DNA of 19,829 nucleotides from positions 1-19,829 of the forward strand of contig DCXR01000077.1 of assembly GCA_002329075.1 (NCBI GenBank), in the 5' to 3' direction. Positions 1 through 7,339 of the stretch are shown here, piece after piece. Numbering within the stretch: position 1 is the first letter of the stretch; each line of letters starts with the position of its first letter. A program made the translations under genes and the position numbers. Source of the stretch: Candidatus Neomicrothrix sp. UBA2131. GTDB taxonomy: Bacteria; Actinomycetota; Acidimicrobiia; Acidimicrobiales; MedAcidi-G1. The notes below the pieces were generated by a model. It ran no database searches. It saw only the letters and a program-made list of their open reading frames with translations, and was not told where the DNA came from.

Positions 1-752
1 ATCTCGAAGGCGGCGAGGATCGTCTCGATGAGGACGGTTGCCTTGATGGTGCCCCGCGGGATGCCGAGGGCGTCCTGGGCATGGCAGAACACGTCGTTCC
101 AGAGGCGTGCCTCGAGGTGTCCCTCGAGCTTCGGTAGGTAGAAGTAGGGGCCGCTGCCCCGGTCGAGGGCCTCACGGGCGCCGTGGAAGAAGGCCAGCCC
201 GAAGTCGACGAGAGAGGCAGAGGCGGGACGGCCGTCGACCTGTACATGCCGCTCGGGGAGGTGCCAGCCCCGGGGTCGCACCACCAGCGTGGCGGTCTCG
301 TCGTTGAGTCGGTAGTGCTTGTCACCCTGATCGAGGGTGAGATCGCGGCGGTGGGCGTCGCGGAGGTTCAGGTGCCCCTCGACGACGTTGTCCCAGGTCG
401 GGCTGGTGGCATCCTCGCAGTCGGCCATGAAGACGCTGGCACCCGAGTTGAGGGCGTTGATCATCATCTTGCGGGCTGTGGGACCCGTTATCTCGACCCG
501 GCGGTCGAGCAGGTCCTTGGCCACCGGGTCGACGGTCCAGGTGCCGGAGCGGATCTCGGCGGTCTCTGGCAGGAAGCGGGGCCGGGCACCGATGTCGAGG
601 TGGTCCTGGCGCTCCCGGCGGGTACGGAGGAGATCGATGCGTTGGTCGCGGAAGGTGCGGACCAGGTCGGCGACGAACCCGGTCGCCTCGGGGGTGAACA
701 ATTCGGCCCGGCGGGGGTGCTCGGCGATCTCGATGTTCTCCTGATGCTCCAT
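1..752 (-). CDS. aceB: Malate synthase A, N-terminal half (cut by window start)
   Basis: Malate synthase condenses glyoxylate with acetyl-CoA to give malate, the second step of the glyoxylate shunt, in the cytoplasm. The minus-strand frame is open for 250 codons from the ATG at 752 down to the window edge, so roughly the first half of a protein usually about 530 residues long is present. Family motifs are clear: MADCEDATSPTWDN before residue 130, RPRGWH at about 159-164 (the segment with the catalytic arginine in malate synthases), GPYFYLPKLE near 200, and ATVLIETILAAFE at the cut end. The start is the first in-frame ATG; a G-rich stretch just upstream may act as a weak ribosome site, and a GATAAT hexamer lies at 785-790. 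It diverges from a RamB/ScfR-type regulator, the regulator class controlling aceA/aceB in corynebacteria. The family is certain; the A subtype is likely. Confidence 0.93.
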   Translation of the reverse strand, partial: MEHQENIEIAEHPRRAELFTPEATGFVADLVRTFRDQRIDLLRTRRERQDHLDIGARPRFLPETAEIRSGTWTVDPVAKDLLDRRVEITGPTARKMMINALNSGASVFMADCEDATSPTWDNVVEGHLNLRDAHRRDLTLDQGDKHYRLNDETATLVVRPRGWHLPERHVQVDGRPASASLVDFGLAFFHGAREALDRGSGPYFYLPKLEGHLEARLWNDVFCHAQDALGIPRGTIKATVLIETILAAFE

Positions 753-784
753 GCTGCCCCCATGTGGCTTCCTGACTGGCGGCA

Positions 785-790
785 ATTATC
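785..790 (-). promoter_or_regulatory. aceB: Candidate -10 element for malate synthase
   Basis: On the minus strand this reads GATAAT, one mismatch from TATAAT. It would start transcription about 25-30 nt before the aceB ATG at 752. No convincing -35 hexamer sits 16-18 bp upstream, which would suit an activator-dependent promoter. This is a prediction from sequence only. Confidence 0.4.
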
Positions 791-842
791 GACGGAGTTT
801 GGGCCCAGACAGGGGACTGAGGGAGTGAAACTTCGACAGAGA

Positions 843-848
843 TAGCCT
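843..848 (+). promoter_or_regulatory. Candidate -10 element for the RamB-like regulator gene
   Basis: TAGCCT fits the TAnnnT pattern of high-GC actinobacterial -10 elements, and the same hexamer precedes the decarboxylase (3501) and ndk (10009). Transcription from here would begin near 855, inside the inverted repeat at 852-877, leaving a leader of about 110 nt with a strong ribosome site at 954-960. No clear -35 is visible. Confidence 0.3.
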
Positions 849-851
849 GTA

Positions 852-877
852 GTGCGAAGAACTCCAAGTCTTCGCAC
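852..877. promoter_or_regulatory. Perfect inverted repeat, candidate operator between aceB and the RamB-like regulator
   Basis: GTGCGAAGA (852-860) and TCTTCGCAC (869-877) are perfect 9-bp inverted arms around an 8-bp spacer. Both arms carry CTTcGCA on one strand, which resembles part of the published C. glutamicum RamB site (RAAACTTTGCAAA, recalled from memory). A further match, GAAACTTCGACAG, lies at 827-839. The position between divergent genes, and over the predicted transcription start of the regulator, fits autoregulation plus control of aceB. It could also form an RNA hairpin, but no T tract follows. Confidence 0.5.
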
Positions 878-967
878 CCGACGTGGGCTGGAAAGCCATC
901 CACCGACTCAGATCAAGGTTCAGCCTGAAACGAGCCGGATACGACCCTGATACAGGAGGAACACCCC

Positions 968-2443
968 GTGGGAGCATCACAGCAGGGTTCGCAGTACGAC
1001 CCGGTCGTGCTAGGCCACCGGGTCCGGCACCATCGTCGCCGTTGCGACCTCACGCTGGCGGAACTCGGAAAGCGGGTCGGACGCCCTCCCTCCTACCTGA
1101 GCCAACTCGAGAACGGCCGCCTCGAGCCCAAGTTGGGGGTCCTCGCCTCGCTTGCCGAGGCGCTCGACACCAGCACCGGCGACCTCCTGGACCCGACGCC
1201 ACCGGATCATCGCGCCGACCTCGAGATCCGCCTGACCCGACTCCAGTCGGACCACTGGCGCGAGACCCTGGGCCTGCCACTGATACGCGCCGGCGCCCGG
1301 GTGGACGACGACCTGCTCGAGACGTTGGTGGGCCTCTACGAGGCACTTCCCAAGGCCGAGGTGAGCAGGGTCGGACTTGCCCGCCAGCAGGCCGACGCCC
1401 AGGCACGCACCGCCAACCTGGCCCTCCGTACGGAGATGAGGGAACGGGACAACTACTTCGCAGAGGTGGAGGCGGTGGCCGTCGACACGCTTGCCGCCTC
1501 GGGTTACACCGGCGAGGGACCACCCTCCGAGAAGCACCTCACCGACCTCGTGGCGTACCACGGCTTCAACATCGAACGGGTTCGGGGGATGCCGATCACT
1601 GCCCGGTCGGTAACCGACACGACCCGGCGAATCATCTACATCCCCCAACGCGACGACCTCAAGGTCCGGGCCGCCCGTTCCGTGATCCTCCAGACACTCG
1701 GACACTTCGCCCTCGAACATGCAGAGACCACCGACTTCGAGGGCTACCTCCGCCAGCGGGTCCAATCGAACTACTTCGCTGCAGCGGTGCTGATTCCCGA
1801 GCAGGCGGCCGTGGGGTTCCTCGAAGCGGCGCATGCCGAGGGTGACCTCTCGATCGAAGACCTCAAGGAGCGCTACTACGTCTCCTACGAAATGGCGGCC
1901 CACCGGTTCACCAACCTGGCGACACGACATCTGGACCTACCCGTGCACTTCCTGCGCACCGACACGGCGGGAACCATCACAAAGGCCTACGAGAACGACG
2001 GCCTCGTCTTCCCGAGCGACGAGGGCGGAAGCCTCGAGGGCGTCCGGGTGAGCCGACTCTGGGGTGCCCGCCAGGCGTGGGCATCATCCGAGGTCGTCCA
2101 TGAACAGTTCACGGCCACCGACGAAGGTGACTTCTGGTGCGCCACCTACGTCGAGAACGTCGCTGAAGGCACCCCGTTCGCCATCACCATCGGATGCCGG
2201 GCCGACGACGCTGGGGCGTTTCGGGGAGGGGACACCGTGCGTCGTTCCAGTGCCCGCAGCGAGGACCTGGCCGCCGATCCGGAGTTGATCGACCGATGGG
2301 AGGGGGTCGCCTGGCCTTCGGCTTCGGAGCGCAGCTTCGTACTCACTGCGCTGCCGCCCGCCGGCAGGGAGTTCTCGCCGTTCCCCGGTATCGACCTCGT
2401 CGACGTCTACCGCTTCCTGGAGCGGCAGTCAGGCGGGGGCTGA
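968..2443 (+). CDS. RamB/ScfR-family XRE-type transcriptional regulator
   Basis: Probable DNA-binding regulator of acetate and short-chain acyl metabolism. The 491-residue protein has three parts: a Cro/C1-type helix-turn-helix at about 15-70 (TLAELGKRVGRPPSYLSQLENG is its core, ending near residue 50), a central IrrE/ImmA-like domain at about 150-290, and a C-terminal ScfR (DUF2083) region at about 310-485. This matches RamB, which controls isocitrate lyase and malate synthase genes and represses itself in Corynebacterium. The peptidase-like HExxH site is degenerate: QTLGH at 242-246 lacks the first His and the Glu, so proteolysis is unlikely. The GTG start is set by AGGAGGA at 954-960, 7 nt upstream. 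Its divergence from malate synthase supports a glyoxylate-shunt role. The family is confident; the exact regulon is inferred. Confidence 0.88.
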   Translation: MGASQQGSQYDPVVLGHRVRHHRRRCDLTLAELGKRVGRPPSYLSQLENGRLEPKLGVLASLAEALDTSTGDLLDPTPPDHRADLEIRLTRLQSDHWRETLGLPLIRAGARVDDDLLETLVGLYEALPKAEVSRVGLARQQADAQARTANLALRTEMRERDNYFAEVEAVAVDTLAASGYTGEGPPSEKHLTDLVAYHGFNIERVRGMPITARSVTDTTRRIIYIPQRDDLKVRAARSVILQTLGHFALEHAETTDFEGYLRQRVQSNYFAAAVLIPEQAAVGFLEAAHAEGDLSIEDLKERYYVSYEMAAHRFTNLATRHLDLPVHFLRTDTAGTITKAYENDGLVFPSDEGGSLEGVRVSRLWGARQAWASSEVVHEQFTATDEGDFWCATYVENVAEGTPFAITIGCRADDAGAFRGGDTVRRSSARSEDLAADPELIDRWEGVAWPSASERSFVLTALPPAGREFSPFPGIDLVDVYRFLERQSGGG

Positions 2444-2458
2444 GCCGAAGACTGGCGC

Positions 2459-3337
2459 TCAACCCTTCGGGAAGCCCTCGCCGCGTTGGGCCCTTCCGAG
2501 CACGTCCCGGACGTAGCCGGTGATGTCGAGTCGCCGGCCCTTCCGGACCATTCCGGTGTGCGTGATGAAGCGTTCGCCGTCCCAGCGGTGGAGTTGGAAG
2601 CCGGGCGGCTCGTCCACTGCGCCACCACGGGCGGGATTCAGGTCGAGGTCGAGTTGGAAGCCCGTCGACGGACAGACGGAGAGCAGGGCTGACCCGACTA
2701 CCGCCTGGATCGGTCGGTGCAGGTGCCCGGCCACGACGAGGGCCACCTGCGGATGGGTGGCGACGACCTCCTCGAAGAGGTCCGCGCCCGTGAGGCCGGC
2801 GACGTCCATGTAGTCGAGCCCCACCCGGACGGGCGGGAAGTGGGTGAAGACGAGCGTGGGCCGGTCGGGGGCTGCGGCGAGCGTCCCGTCCAGCCAGTCG
2901 GCCCGCTCGTCGTCGAAGCAGCCGTCGTGGTGCTCGGGCTTCGCGGTATCGATTCCGACGAGGCGCACGGGGTGGTCGTCGACCACGTAGCTGCAGTGCC
3001 GCTCGGGTAGGCCGCCCGGCAACAGGTCGGCGAAGGCCGTCCGGAAGGCGAGACCATGGTCGTGGTTGCCGGGGAACGGCAGCAGGGGAGAGGCGAGCGG
3101 CTCAAGGATCTCGCGGAACCAGGCGTACTGCTCGGGCGTGCCGTCGTCGGTTACGTCGCCGGTGGCGAGCACCACGTCGGGCTGTGGGTCGAGCCCCTCG
3201 AGGTGTTCGACGACTGCGGCCAACCTCGCCGAAGTGTCGACCAGCGAGGAGAAGGCCCCCTTGTCATCGCAACGGATGTGGCAGTCGGTGATCTGGGCGA
3301 CGAGCACGTCCACAGAGTACGGCGCAGTCGCACCCAC
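2459..3337 (-). CDS. Calcineurin-like metallophosphoesterase (CpdA / class III cyclic-nucleotide phosphodiesterase type)
   Basis: Probable cytoplasmic dinuclear-metal phosphodiesterase of 292 residues. All five metallophosphoesterase motifs are present: D-x-H as TDCH (D18, H20), GDVTDDG (D61), GNHDH (N91, H92), THFPP (H166) and AGHLHR (H205, H207). Order and spacing fit the CpdA branch that hydrolyses 3',5'-cAMP, but related enzymes act on other phosphodiesters, so the substrate is not fixed. There is no signal peptide. The start taken is GTG at 3337 with a weak purine-rich stretch upstream; a GTG nine codons on (3313) would still keep the D-x-H motif. Its 3' end lies only 15 bp from the 3' end of the convergent RamB-like gene, with no obvious terminator between them. 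Upstream, tRNA-Gly ends 46 bp away on the same strand, so read-through from the tRNA is possible. Confidence 0.85.
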   Translation of the reverse strand: MGATAPYSVDVLVAQITDCHIRCDDKGAFSSLVDTSARLAAVVEHLEGLDPQPDVVLATGDVTDDGTPEQYAWFREILEPLASPLLPFPGNHDHGLAFRTAFADLLPGGLPERHCSYVVDDHPVRLVGIDTAKPEHHDGCFDDERADWLDGTLAAAPDRPTLVFTHFPPVRVGLDYMDVAGLTGADLFEEVVATHPQVALVVAGHLHRPIQAVVGSALLSVCPSTGFQLDLDLNPARGGAVDEPPGFQLHRWDGERFITHTGMVRKGRRLDITGYVRDVLGRAQRGEGFPKG

Positions 3338-3383
3338 TTCCCACGACGAGGACGGACGGGGCCCCAGCCGGCGGCTTCGGGCT

Positions 3384-3458
3384 TGGAGCGGGTGAAGGGA
3401 ATCGAACCCTCATCATCAGCTTGGAAGGCTGAGGTTCTAGCCGTTGAACTACACCCGC
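3384..3458 (-). tRNA. tRNA-Gly(UCC)
   Basis: Read on the minus strand, a full cloverleaf folds: acceptor GCGGGTG/CACCCGC, D stem GTTC/GAAC with loop AACGGCTA, anticodon stem TCAGC/GCTGA with loop CTTCCAA (anticodon TCC, plus-strand 3423-3425), a 4-nt variable loop, and T arm GAGGG-TTCGATT-CCCTT with one G-T pair. The discriminator T and the 3' CCA are encoded (3384-3387), giving 75 nt. A TACGAT hexamer at 3469-3474 is a possible minus-strand -10 about 10 nt upstream of the 5' end. Confidence 0.96.
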
Positions 3459-3468
3459 GGCCTCGCCG

Positions 3469-3474
3469 ATCGTA
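3469..3474 (-). promoter_or_regulatory. Candidate -10 element for tRNA-Gly
   Basis: Minus strand TACGAT fits TAnnnT and lies 10 nt before the tRNA 5' end. No good -35 is seen at 16-18 bp. The short gap to 3511 would then hold divergent promoters for the tRNA and the decarboxylase. Confidence 0.35.
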
Positions 3475-3500
3475 CCGGTCCGGGTCCGCTGAAGGCCGTC

Positions 3501-3506
3501 TAGCCT
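3501..3506 (+). promoter_or_regulatory. Candidate -10 element for the PLP decarboxylase
   Basis: TAGCCT ends 4 nt before the GTG at 3511 and 7 nt before the ATG at 3514. A start of transcription 7 nt downstream would fall at that ATG, allowing a leaderless message. If translation instead starts at ATG 3538, the leader would be about 25 nt with AAGGGA as ribosome site. Confidence 0.35.
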
Positions 3507-3537
3507 CCGGGTGATGGGAGCAAAGGGACCAGCCGGC

Positions 3538-4899
3538 ATGCACGAGTTCGACCAGGAGGCCGAGGATCTCATCCAGTCGGTGTTCCGCTACGTACTCGAT
3601 CGCATCAAGCACGAGCCACCGCTCGACGGGCCCCTCTCCGAGGCCGAACTCACCGCCCTGGTCGGCGAGACGATCACGCCTGAGGGCCTCGGCGGGGCCG
3701 AGGCGCTGCGCCGCTACACGGAGCACCTTGCACCTGCCTGCACCTCGGCCGACCATCCCCGCTACCTCGCCTTCATTCCCGGTGCGCCGACCATGGCAGC
3801 CGCCGTGTTCGACCTCGTGGTCGGTGCCTCGTCGTTGTGCGGCTCGACCTGGTTGGACGGCGCCGGGATGGTGTTCGCCGAGAACCAGGCGCTGCGCTGG
3901 ATCGCCGACCTGGCCGGAATGCCCGAGTCGGCAGGTGGCTGCTTTGCCACCGGCGGGACGATGGCCAACCTGTCGGCCCTCGTGGCTGCCCGTCATTTCG
4001 CCAATGGAAAGCGGGATGGTGCAGGCCTGGGTCGGCCCGCACGCTGGGCCGTGGTCGCCGCCGAGAGCGCCCATTCGTCGGTCGACTCCGCTGCCCGCGT
4101 GATGGACGTTGACGTGGTCCTCGCCCGGGTGGACGACGACCGGAGGCTCCGGGGCGATGCGGTGGCCGAGGCCATCGCAGGTCGGCCCGAGGGCACCGAG
4201 GTTTTCGCCGTGGTCGCCACGGCCGGCACCACGAACCTCGGCATCGTCGACGCCCTCGACGGGATCGGCGACGCCTGTGCCGACGCCGGTATCTGGATGC
4301 ATGTCGACGGCGCCTACGGCGGCGCAGCGATGGCGGCACCGTCGGTCCGTCACCGCTTTGCCGGCGTCGAACGTTGCGACTCGCTGGTGGTCGACCCGCA
4401 CAAGTGGCTGTTCTCGCCGTTCGACTGCGCTGCCCTGCTCTATCGCAATCCGGGGATCGCCCGAGCCGCCCACACCCAGCACGCCGGCTACCTCGACCCG
4501 ATCGTCGACGACACCGTCTGGAACCCCTGCGACTACGCCCATGTGCTGACCCGTCGGGCACGGGGCATGCCCTTCTGGTTCTCGCTTGCGGTCCACGGCA
4601 CCGACGCCTACCGCGACGCCATAGAGGGCGCCATCGAGGTCACACGGGCGACGCGGGAGATGGTCGTGGCGGCCGAGTGCCTCGAACTCATCGTCGAGCC
4701 GGAACTCTCCGTTGTTGCATTCCGACGCGTCGGCTGGGACCTCGACGACTACCAGGCATGGTGCGATCGACTGCTGGCGGACGGTACGGCACTGCTCACC
4801 CCGACGACGGTCGACGACGGGCCCGCCATGCGCGTCTGCATCATCAATCCGCGCACCACGGTCGGGGACCTCGAGGAGATCCTCGCCACGCTCACCTGA
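3538..4899 (+). CDS. Group II pyridoxal-phosphate-dependent amino acid decarboxylase
   Basis: Fold-type I PLP enzyme of the aromatic-L-amino-acid/glutamate decarboxylase group, which would release CO2 from an amino acid to give an amine. Numbered from ATG 3538 (453 aa): HPRYLAFIP at 73-81, FATGGTMANL at 136-145, ESAHSSV with H179 in the place of the His that stacks on PLP, HVDGAYGG at 255-262 with D257 for the pyridine nitrogen, and VDPHKWLF with K289 as the Schiff-base lysine. The catalytic set looks intact. The substrate cannot be told by eye. The start is ambiguous: the frame opens at GTG 3511 with ATG at 3514, placed for leaderless translation after TAGCCT. I prefer 3538, which has AAGGGA at 3523-3528 and a family-like N terminus. 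It stands alone, divergent from tRNA-Gly and 79 bp before trigger factor. Confidence 0.85.
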   Translation: MHEFDQEAEDLIQSVFRYVLDRIKHEPPLDGPLSEAELTALVGETITPEGLGGAEALRRYTEHLAPACTSADHPRYLAFIPGAPTMAAAVFDLVVGASSLCGSTWLDGAGMVFAENQALRWIADLAGMPESAGGCFATGGTMANLSALVAARHFANGKRDGAGLGRPARWAVVAAESAHSSVDSAARVMDVDVVLARVDDDRRLRGDAVAEAIAGRPEGTEVFAVVATAGTTNLGIVDALDGIGDACADAGIWMHVDGAYGGAAMAAPSVRHRFAGVERCDSLVVDPHKWLFSPFDCAALLYRNPGIARAAHTQHAGYLDPIVDDTVWNPCDYAHVLTRRARGMPFWFSLAVHGTDAYRDAIEGAIEVTRATREMVVAAECLELIVEPELSVVAFRRVGWDLDDYQAWCDRLLADGTALLTPTTVDDGPAMRVCIINPRTTVGDLEEILATLT

Positions 4900-4963
4900 A
4901 GGGTTCCGCGGGCGCCGCCGTCTCCTCGGGTGATTCCCCGGCCTGCCTGTCACGGGTCGCCAG

Positions 4964-4969
4964 TACACT
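4964..4969 (+). promoter_or_regulatory. tig: Candidate -10 element for trigger factor
   Basis: TACACT fits TAnnnT and ends 9 nt before the GTG at 4979, with no purine-rich ribosome site between. The spacing suits transcription starting at or within a few nt of the start codon, a leaderless mRNA. Confidence 0.45.
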
Positions 4970-4978
4970 CGCCCAACC

Positions 4979-6529
4979 GTGAGCCTGCTCTCCAAACGCC
5001 GACGAAAGAACAAGGACGCCCCTTCCGAGGGAACGCGCGTCGTATCCGGCGCCGACAGCGTTGGCATGACAAGCACCGTCGAGCCGCTCGAGGGCGACCA
5101 GGTCCGGCTGACCGTCACGATCGACTCCGTCGAGTTCGAAGGAGCGGTCGACAAGGCTTTTCGGGGGCTGGCACAGGAGATCAAGTTGCCCGGCTTCCGC
5201 CCGGGCAAGGCACCACGACAGTTGCTCGAGGCCCGGCTGGGCACCTCTGCCGGCCGCCACGAGGCCATCCAGGAAGCGGTCCCCGGCTACTACCGCAAGG
5301 CGGTGATCGCACACGCCGTCGACGCCATCGACTCCCCGTCGCTGGAGATCACCTCGGGCGAGGAGGAGGGCGACCTCGTCTTTGATGCCACGGTGCCAGT
5401 CCGACCCCGGGTGTCCGTCAGCGGCTATGCATCGCTGAGCGTCGAGGTTCCCGCCCCGAGTGCCAGCGAGGCCGACATCACCGGCCAGATCGATGCCCTC
5501 CGGAAGCAGCACGGCACCCTCGAGGTGGTCGAGCGGGCCGCCGGGGACGGCGACCGGGTCACCATCGACATCGAGGGGAGCCACGAAGGCGAGCCCGTCG
5601 AGGGCCTGACCGCCACCGACTACCTGTACGAAGTCGGCACCGGTGCCGTCATCGGCGAGATCGACGAGAACCTCAGGGGCGCATCGGCCGGCGACACCAT
5701 GGAATTCGACGCCGAGCACCCCCAGGAGGAGGGCAGCCTCCACCTCCGCATCTCCCTCAAGGAGGTGCAGGTTCTCGTGCTGCCCGACGCCGACGATGCC
5801 TTCGCCGCCGATGCGTCCGAATTCGACACCATCGCCGAACTGACCGACGACCTGCGGTCCCGCATCACCGCGATGAAGCAGGCCCAGGCGGCGGTCATGG
5901 CCCGGGAGCACATCGCCCGTGCGGTGGCAGGGCTGGTTGCCGATGATGTCCCGGTGCCACTCATCGAGTCGGCCATCGACGACCGCATACGCGACATGGC
6001 GATGCGCATGGCGCAGCAGGGCATCGACTTCACCCGTTGGATGGAGGCCACCGGCCAGGACGCGGGGACGATGCGCGAGGGCTTCCAGACCGAGGCCGAG
6101 ATGGCGGCCCGTGCCGACCTGGGCCTGCGGGCGGTGGCCCACGCCGAGGGGATCGAGGCCGAGGACGCAGACATCGATGAGTACCTCGAAGCGATGGCGG
6201 TACAGGCAGGCCAGCCCGACACCGACCTCGACGAACTCCGGGACCGGATGGCCGACAACGGCCACCTCTTCGAGCTTCGGGCAGACCTGCGCAAGCAGGC
6301 GGCCATGGACTGGCTCTTCGAAAGGGTCGAGTTCGTCGACGAGGACGGCAACGCCATCGAACGCGACGACCTGCGACCATCCGAGCCGGAGATCGTGCTT
6401 CCCGACGCGGAGGCGCTCACCGACGGCGTCATCGGCGATGGCGGCGCCGGCCCTGAGGCCGATGCAGACTCTGATAGCGATTCCGTTAGCGATCCCGAAA
6501 CCGACCAGGAACAGGAAACCGGCGCATGA
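4979..6529 (+). CDS. tig: Trigger factor, ribosome-associated chaperone and prolyl isomerase
   Basis: Binds the ribosome exit tunnel and shields nascent chains. The ribosome-binding signature GFRPGKAP is at 72-79 counting from GTG 4979, followed by the FKBP-like isomerase domain (about 175-275) and the helical substrate-binding C domain. The 516-residue frame is longer than the usual 430-480 for two reasons. A 29-residue basic N-terminal extension (KRRRKNK near residues 6-12) precedes M30 (ATG 5066), where typical trigger factors begin with a similar STVEPLEG sequence. The last 40 or so residues form an acidic disordered tail rich in D, S and E. GTG 4979 is supported by the TACACT -10 nine nt upstream; ATG 5066 has no visible ribosome site. 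The gene overlaps clpP by 4 nt, so nascent-chain folding and proteolysis functions are co-expressed. Confidence 0.95.
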   Translation: MSLLSKRRRKNKDAPSEGTRVVSGADSVGMTSTVEPLEGDQVRLTVTIDSVEFEGAVDKAFRGLAQEIKLPGFRPGKAPRQLLEARLGTSAGRHEAIQEAVPGYYRKAVIAHAVDAIDSPSLEITSGEEEGDLVFDATVPVRPRVSVSGYASLSVEVPAPSASEADITGQIDALRKQHGTLEVVERAAGDGDRVTIDIEGSHEGEPVEGLTATDYLYEVGTGAVIGEIDENLRGASAGDTMEFDAEHPQEEGSLHLRISLKEVQVLVLPDADDAFAADASEFDTIAELTDDLRSRITAMKQAQAAVMAREHIARAVAGLVADDVPVPLIESAIDDRIRDMAMRMAQQGIDFTRWMEATGQDAGTMREGFQTEAEMAARADLGLRAVAHAEGIEAEDADIDEYLEAMAVQAGQPDTDLDELRDRMADNGHLFELRADLRKQAAMDWLFERVEFVDEDGNAIERDDLRPSEPEIVLPDAEALTDGVIGDGGAGPEADADSDSDSVSDPETDQEQETGA

Positions 6530-7173
6530 CCTTGGCTGACCTTCACGTGCAGAACTACCTCGTGCCGACCGTCGTCGAGCAGACCAATCGGGGCGAGCGG
6601 GCGTATGACCTCTACTCGCGCCTGCTGAAGGAGAACATCATCTTCATCGGTACCCCGATCGACGACATCACGGCCAACCTGATCTGTGCCCAGATGCTCC
6701 ACCTCGAGTCCGAGAACCCCGACCGCGACATCAGCCTGTACATCAACTCGCCGGGTGGCGACATAAACGGCCTGTTCGCCATCTACGACACGATGCAGTA
6801 CATCAAGCCCGACACCACCACCATCTGCTTCGGCCAGGCGGCCTCCGCGGCTGCGGTGTTGTTGGCGGCGGGCACCAAGGGAAAGCGCCTCGCCCTGCCG
6901 CACGCCCGGGTCCTGATCCACCAGCCCTACGCCGGCGCCCAGGGTCAGGTGTCCGACATCGAGTTGGCCTCGAAGGAGATCCAGCGCCTCAAGACCCAAC
7001 TCGAGGAGATACTGGCAAGGCACACCGGCCAGAGCGTCGAGCGCATCAACGTCGACACGGACCGCGACTATGTCATGACAGCCGAAGAGGCCAAGGAGTA
7101 CGGCATCATCGACGAGGTCATCGAGGCCCGCGATCTGGCCGACAAGGGCGGAGCGATCGCTGCTGTGAAGTAG
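6526..7173 (+). CDS. clpP: ATP-dependent Clp protease proteolytic subunit ClpP
   Basis: Serine peptidase that forms the tetradecameric barrel fed by ClpX or ClpC. The 215-residue product has the full catalytic triad: S107 in GQAAS, H132 in LIHQP, 25 residues on as in E. coli, and D181 in DTDRDYVM. The oligomer and substrate segment INSPGGDI is at 73-80. The first residues (YLVPTVVEQTNRGERAYDLYSRLL) are those of a canonical active ClpP; a short propeptide may be removed. Translation is coupled to tig by ATGA at 6526-6529. ClpX follows after 166 bp. Many actinobacteria carry two tandem clpP genes here; only one is present, so a second copy, if any, lies elsewhere. Confidence 0.97.
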   Translation: MTLADLHVQNYLVPTVVEQTNRGERAYDLYSRLLKENIIFIGTPIDDITANLICAQMLHLESENPDRDISLYINSPGGDINGLFAIYDTMQYIKPDTTTICFGQAASAAAVLLAAGTKGKRLALPHARVLIHQPYAGAQGQVSDIELASKEIQRLKTQLEEILARHTGQSVERINVDTDRDYVMTAEEAKEYGIIDEVIEARDLADKGGAIAAVK

Positions 7174-7277
7174 GGAGGCAACCCTCCGAGGTCTACGGCC
7201 ACAGGCAGTTTCCCGGGTGGCAATCGGTTGTCGGTGAAGCCCCGGAAACGGGTCCCGACCGGCGGGGCTGCAGCAAC

Positions 7278-7283
7278 TACAGT
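7278..7283 (+). promoter_or_regulatory. clpX: Candidate -10 element for clpX
   Basis: TACAGT in the 166-bp clpP-clpX gap fits TAnnnT, with a weak CCGACC at 7255-7260 at 17-bp spacing (three matches to TTGACA). It would give a leader of about 50 nt ending in the strong AGGAGAG ribosome site at 7328-7334. This suggests clpX can be transcribed separately from tig-clpP. Confidence 0.4.
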
Positions 7284-7339
7284 CTGAGCCTGCCCACAGG
7301 GGCGGGTCGCACAGGTAGATCCACGACAGGAGAGAGCAC

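Noticed and set aside
183..845. Plus-strand 220-codon frame over the malate synthase region
   Set aside because: The minus-strand frame carries malate synthase motifs throughout; the plus frame is its shadow.
2444..2458. Possible bidirectional terminator between the convergent RamB-like and phosphoesterase genes
   Set aside because: The 15-bp gap and its flanks show no GC stem followed by a T run on either strand.
3151..5268. Long minus-strand open frame (705 codons) opposite the decarboxylase and tRNA
   Set aside because: It runs through the tRNA-Gly and antisense to a clear PLP enzyme, has no family motifs, and is rich in Arg, Gly and His as expected of antisense frames in high-GC DNA.
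7174..7339. Possible terminator or riboswitch in the clpP-clpX gap
   Set aside because: GGAGG-CAAC-CCTCC just after the clpP stop is only 5 bp with no T tract, and no known riboswitch core is recognisable.
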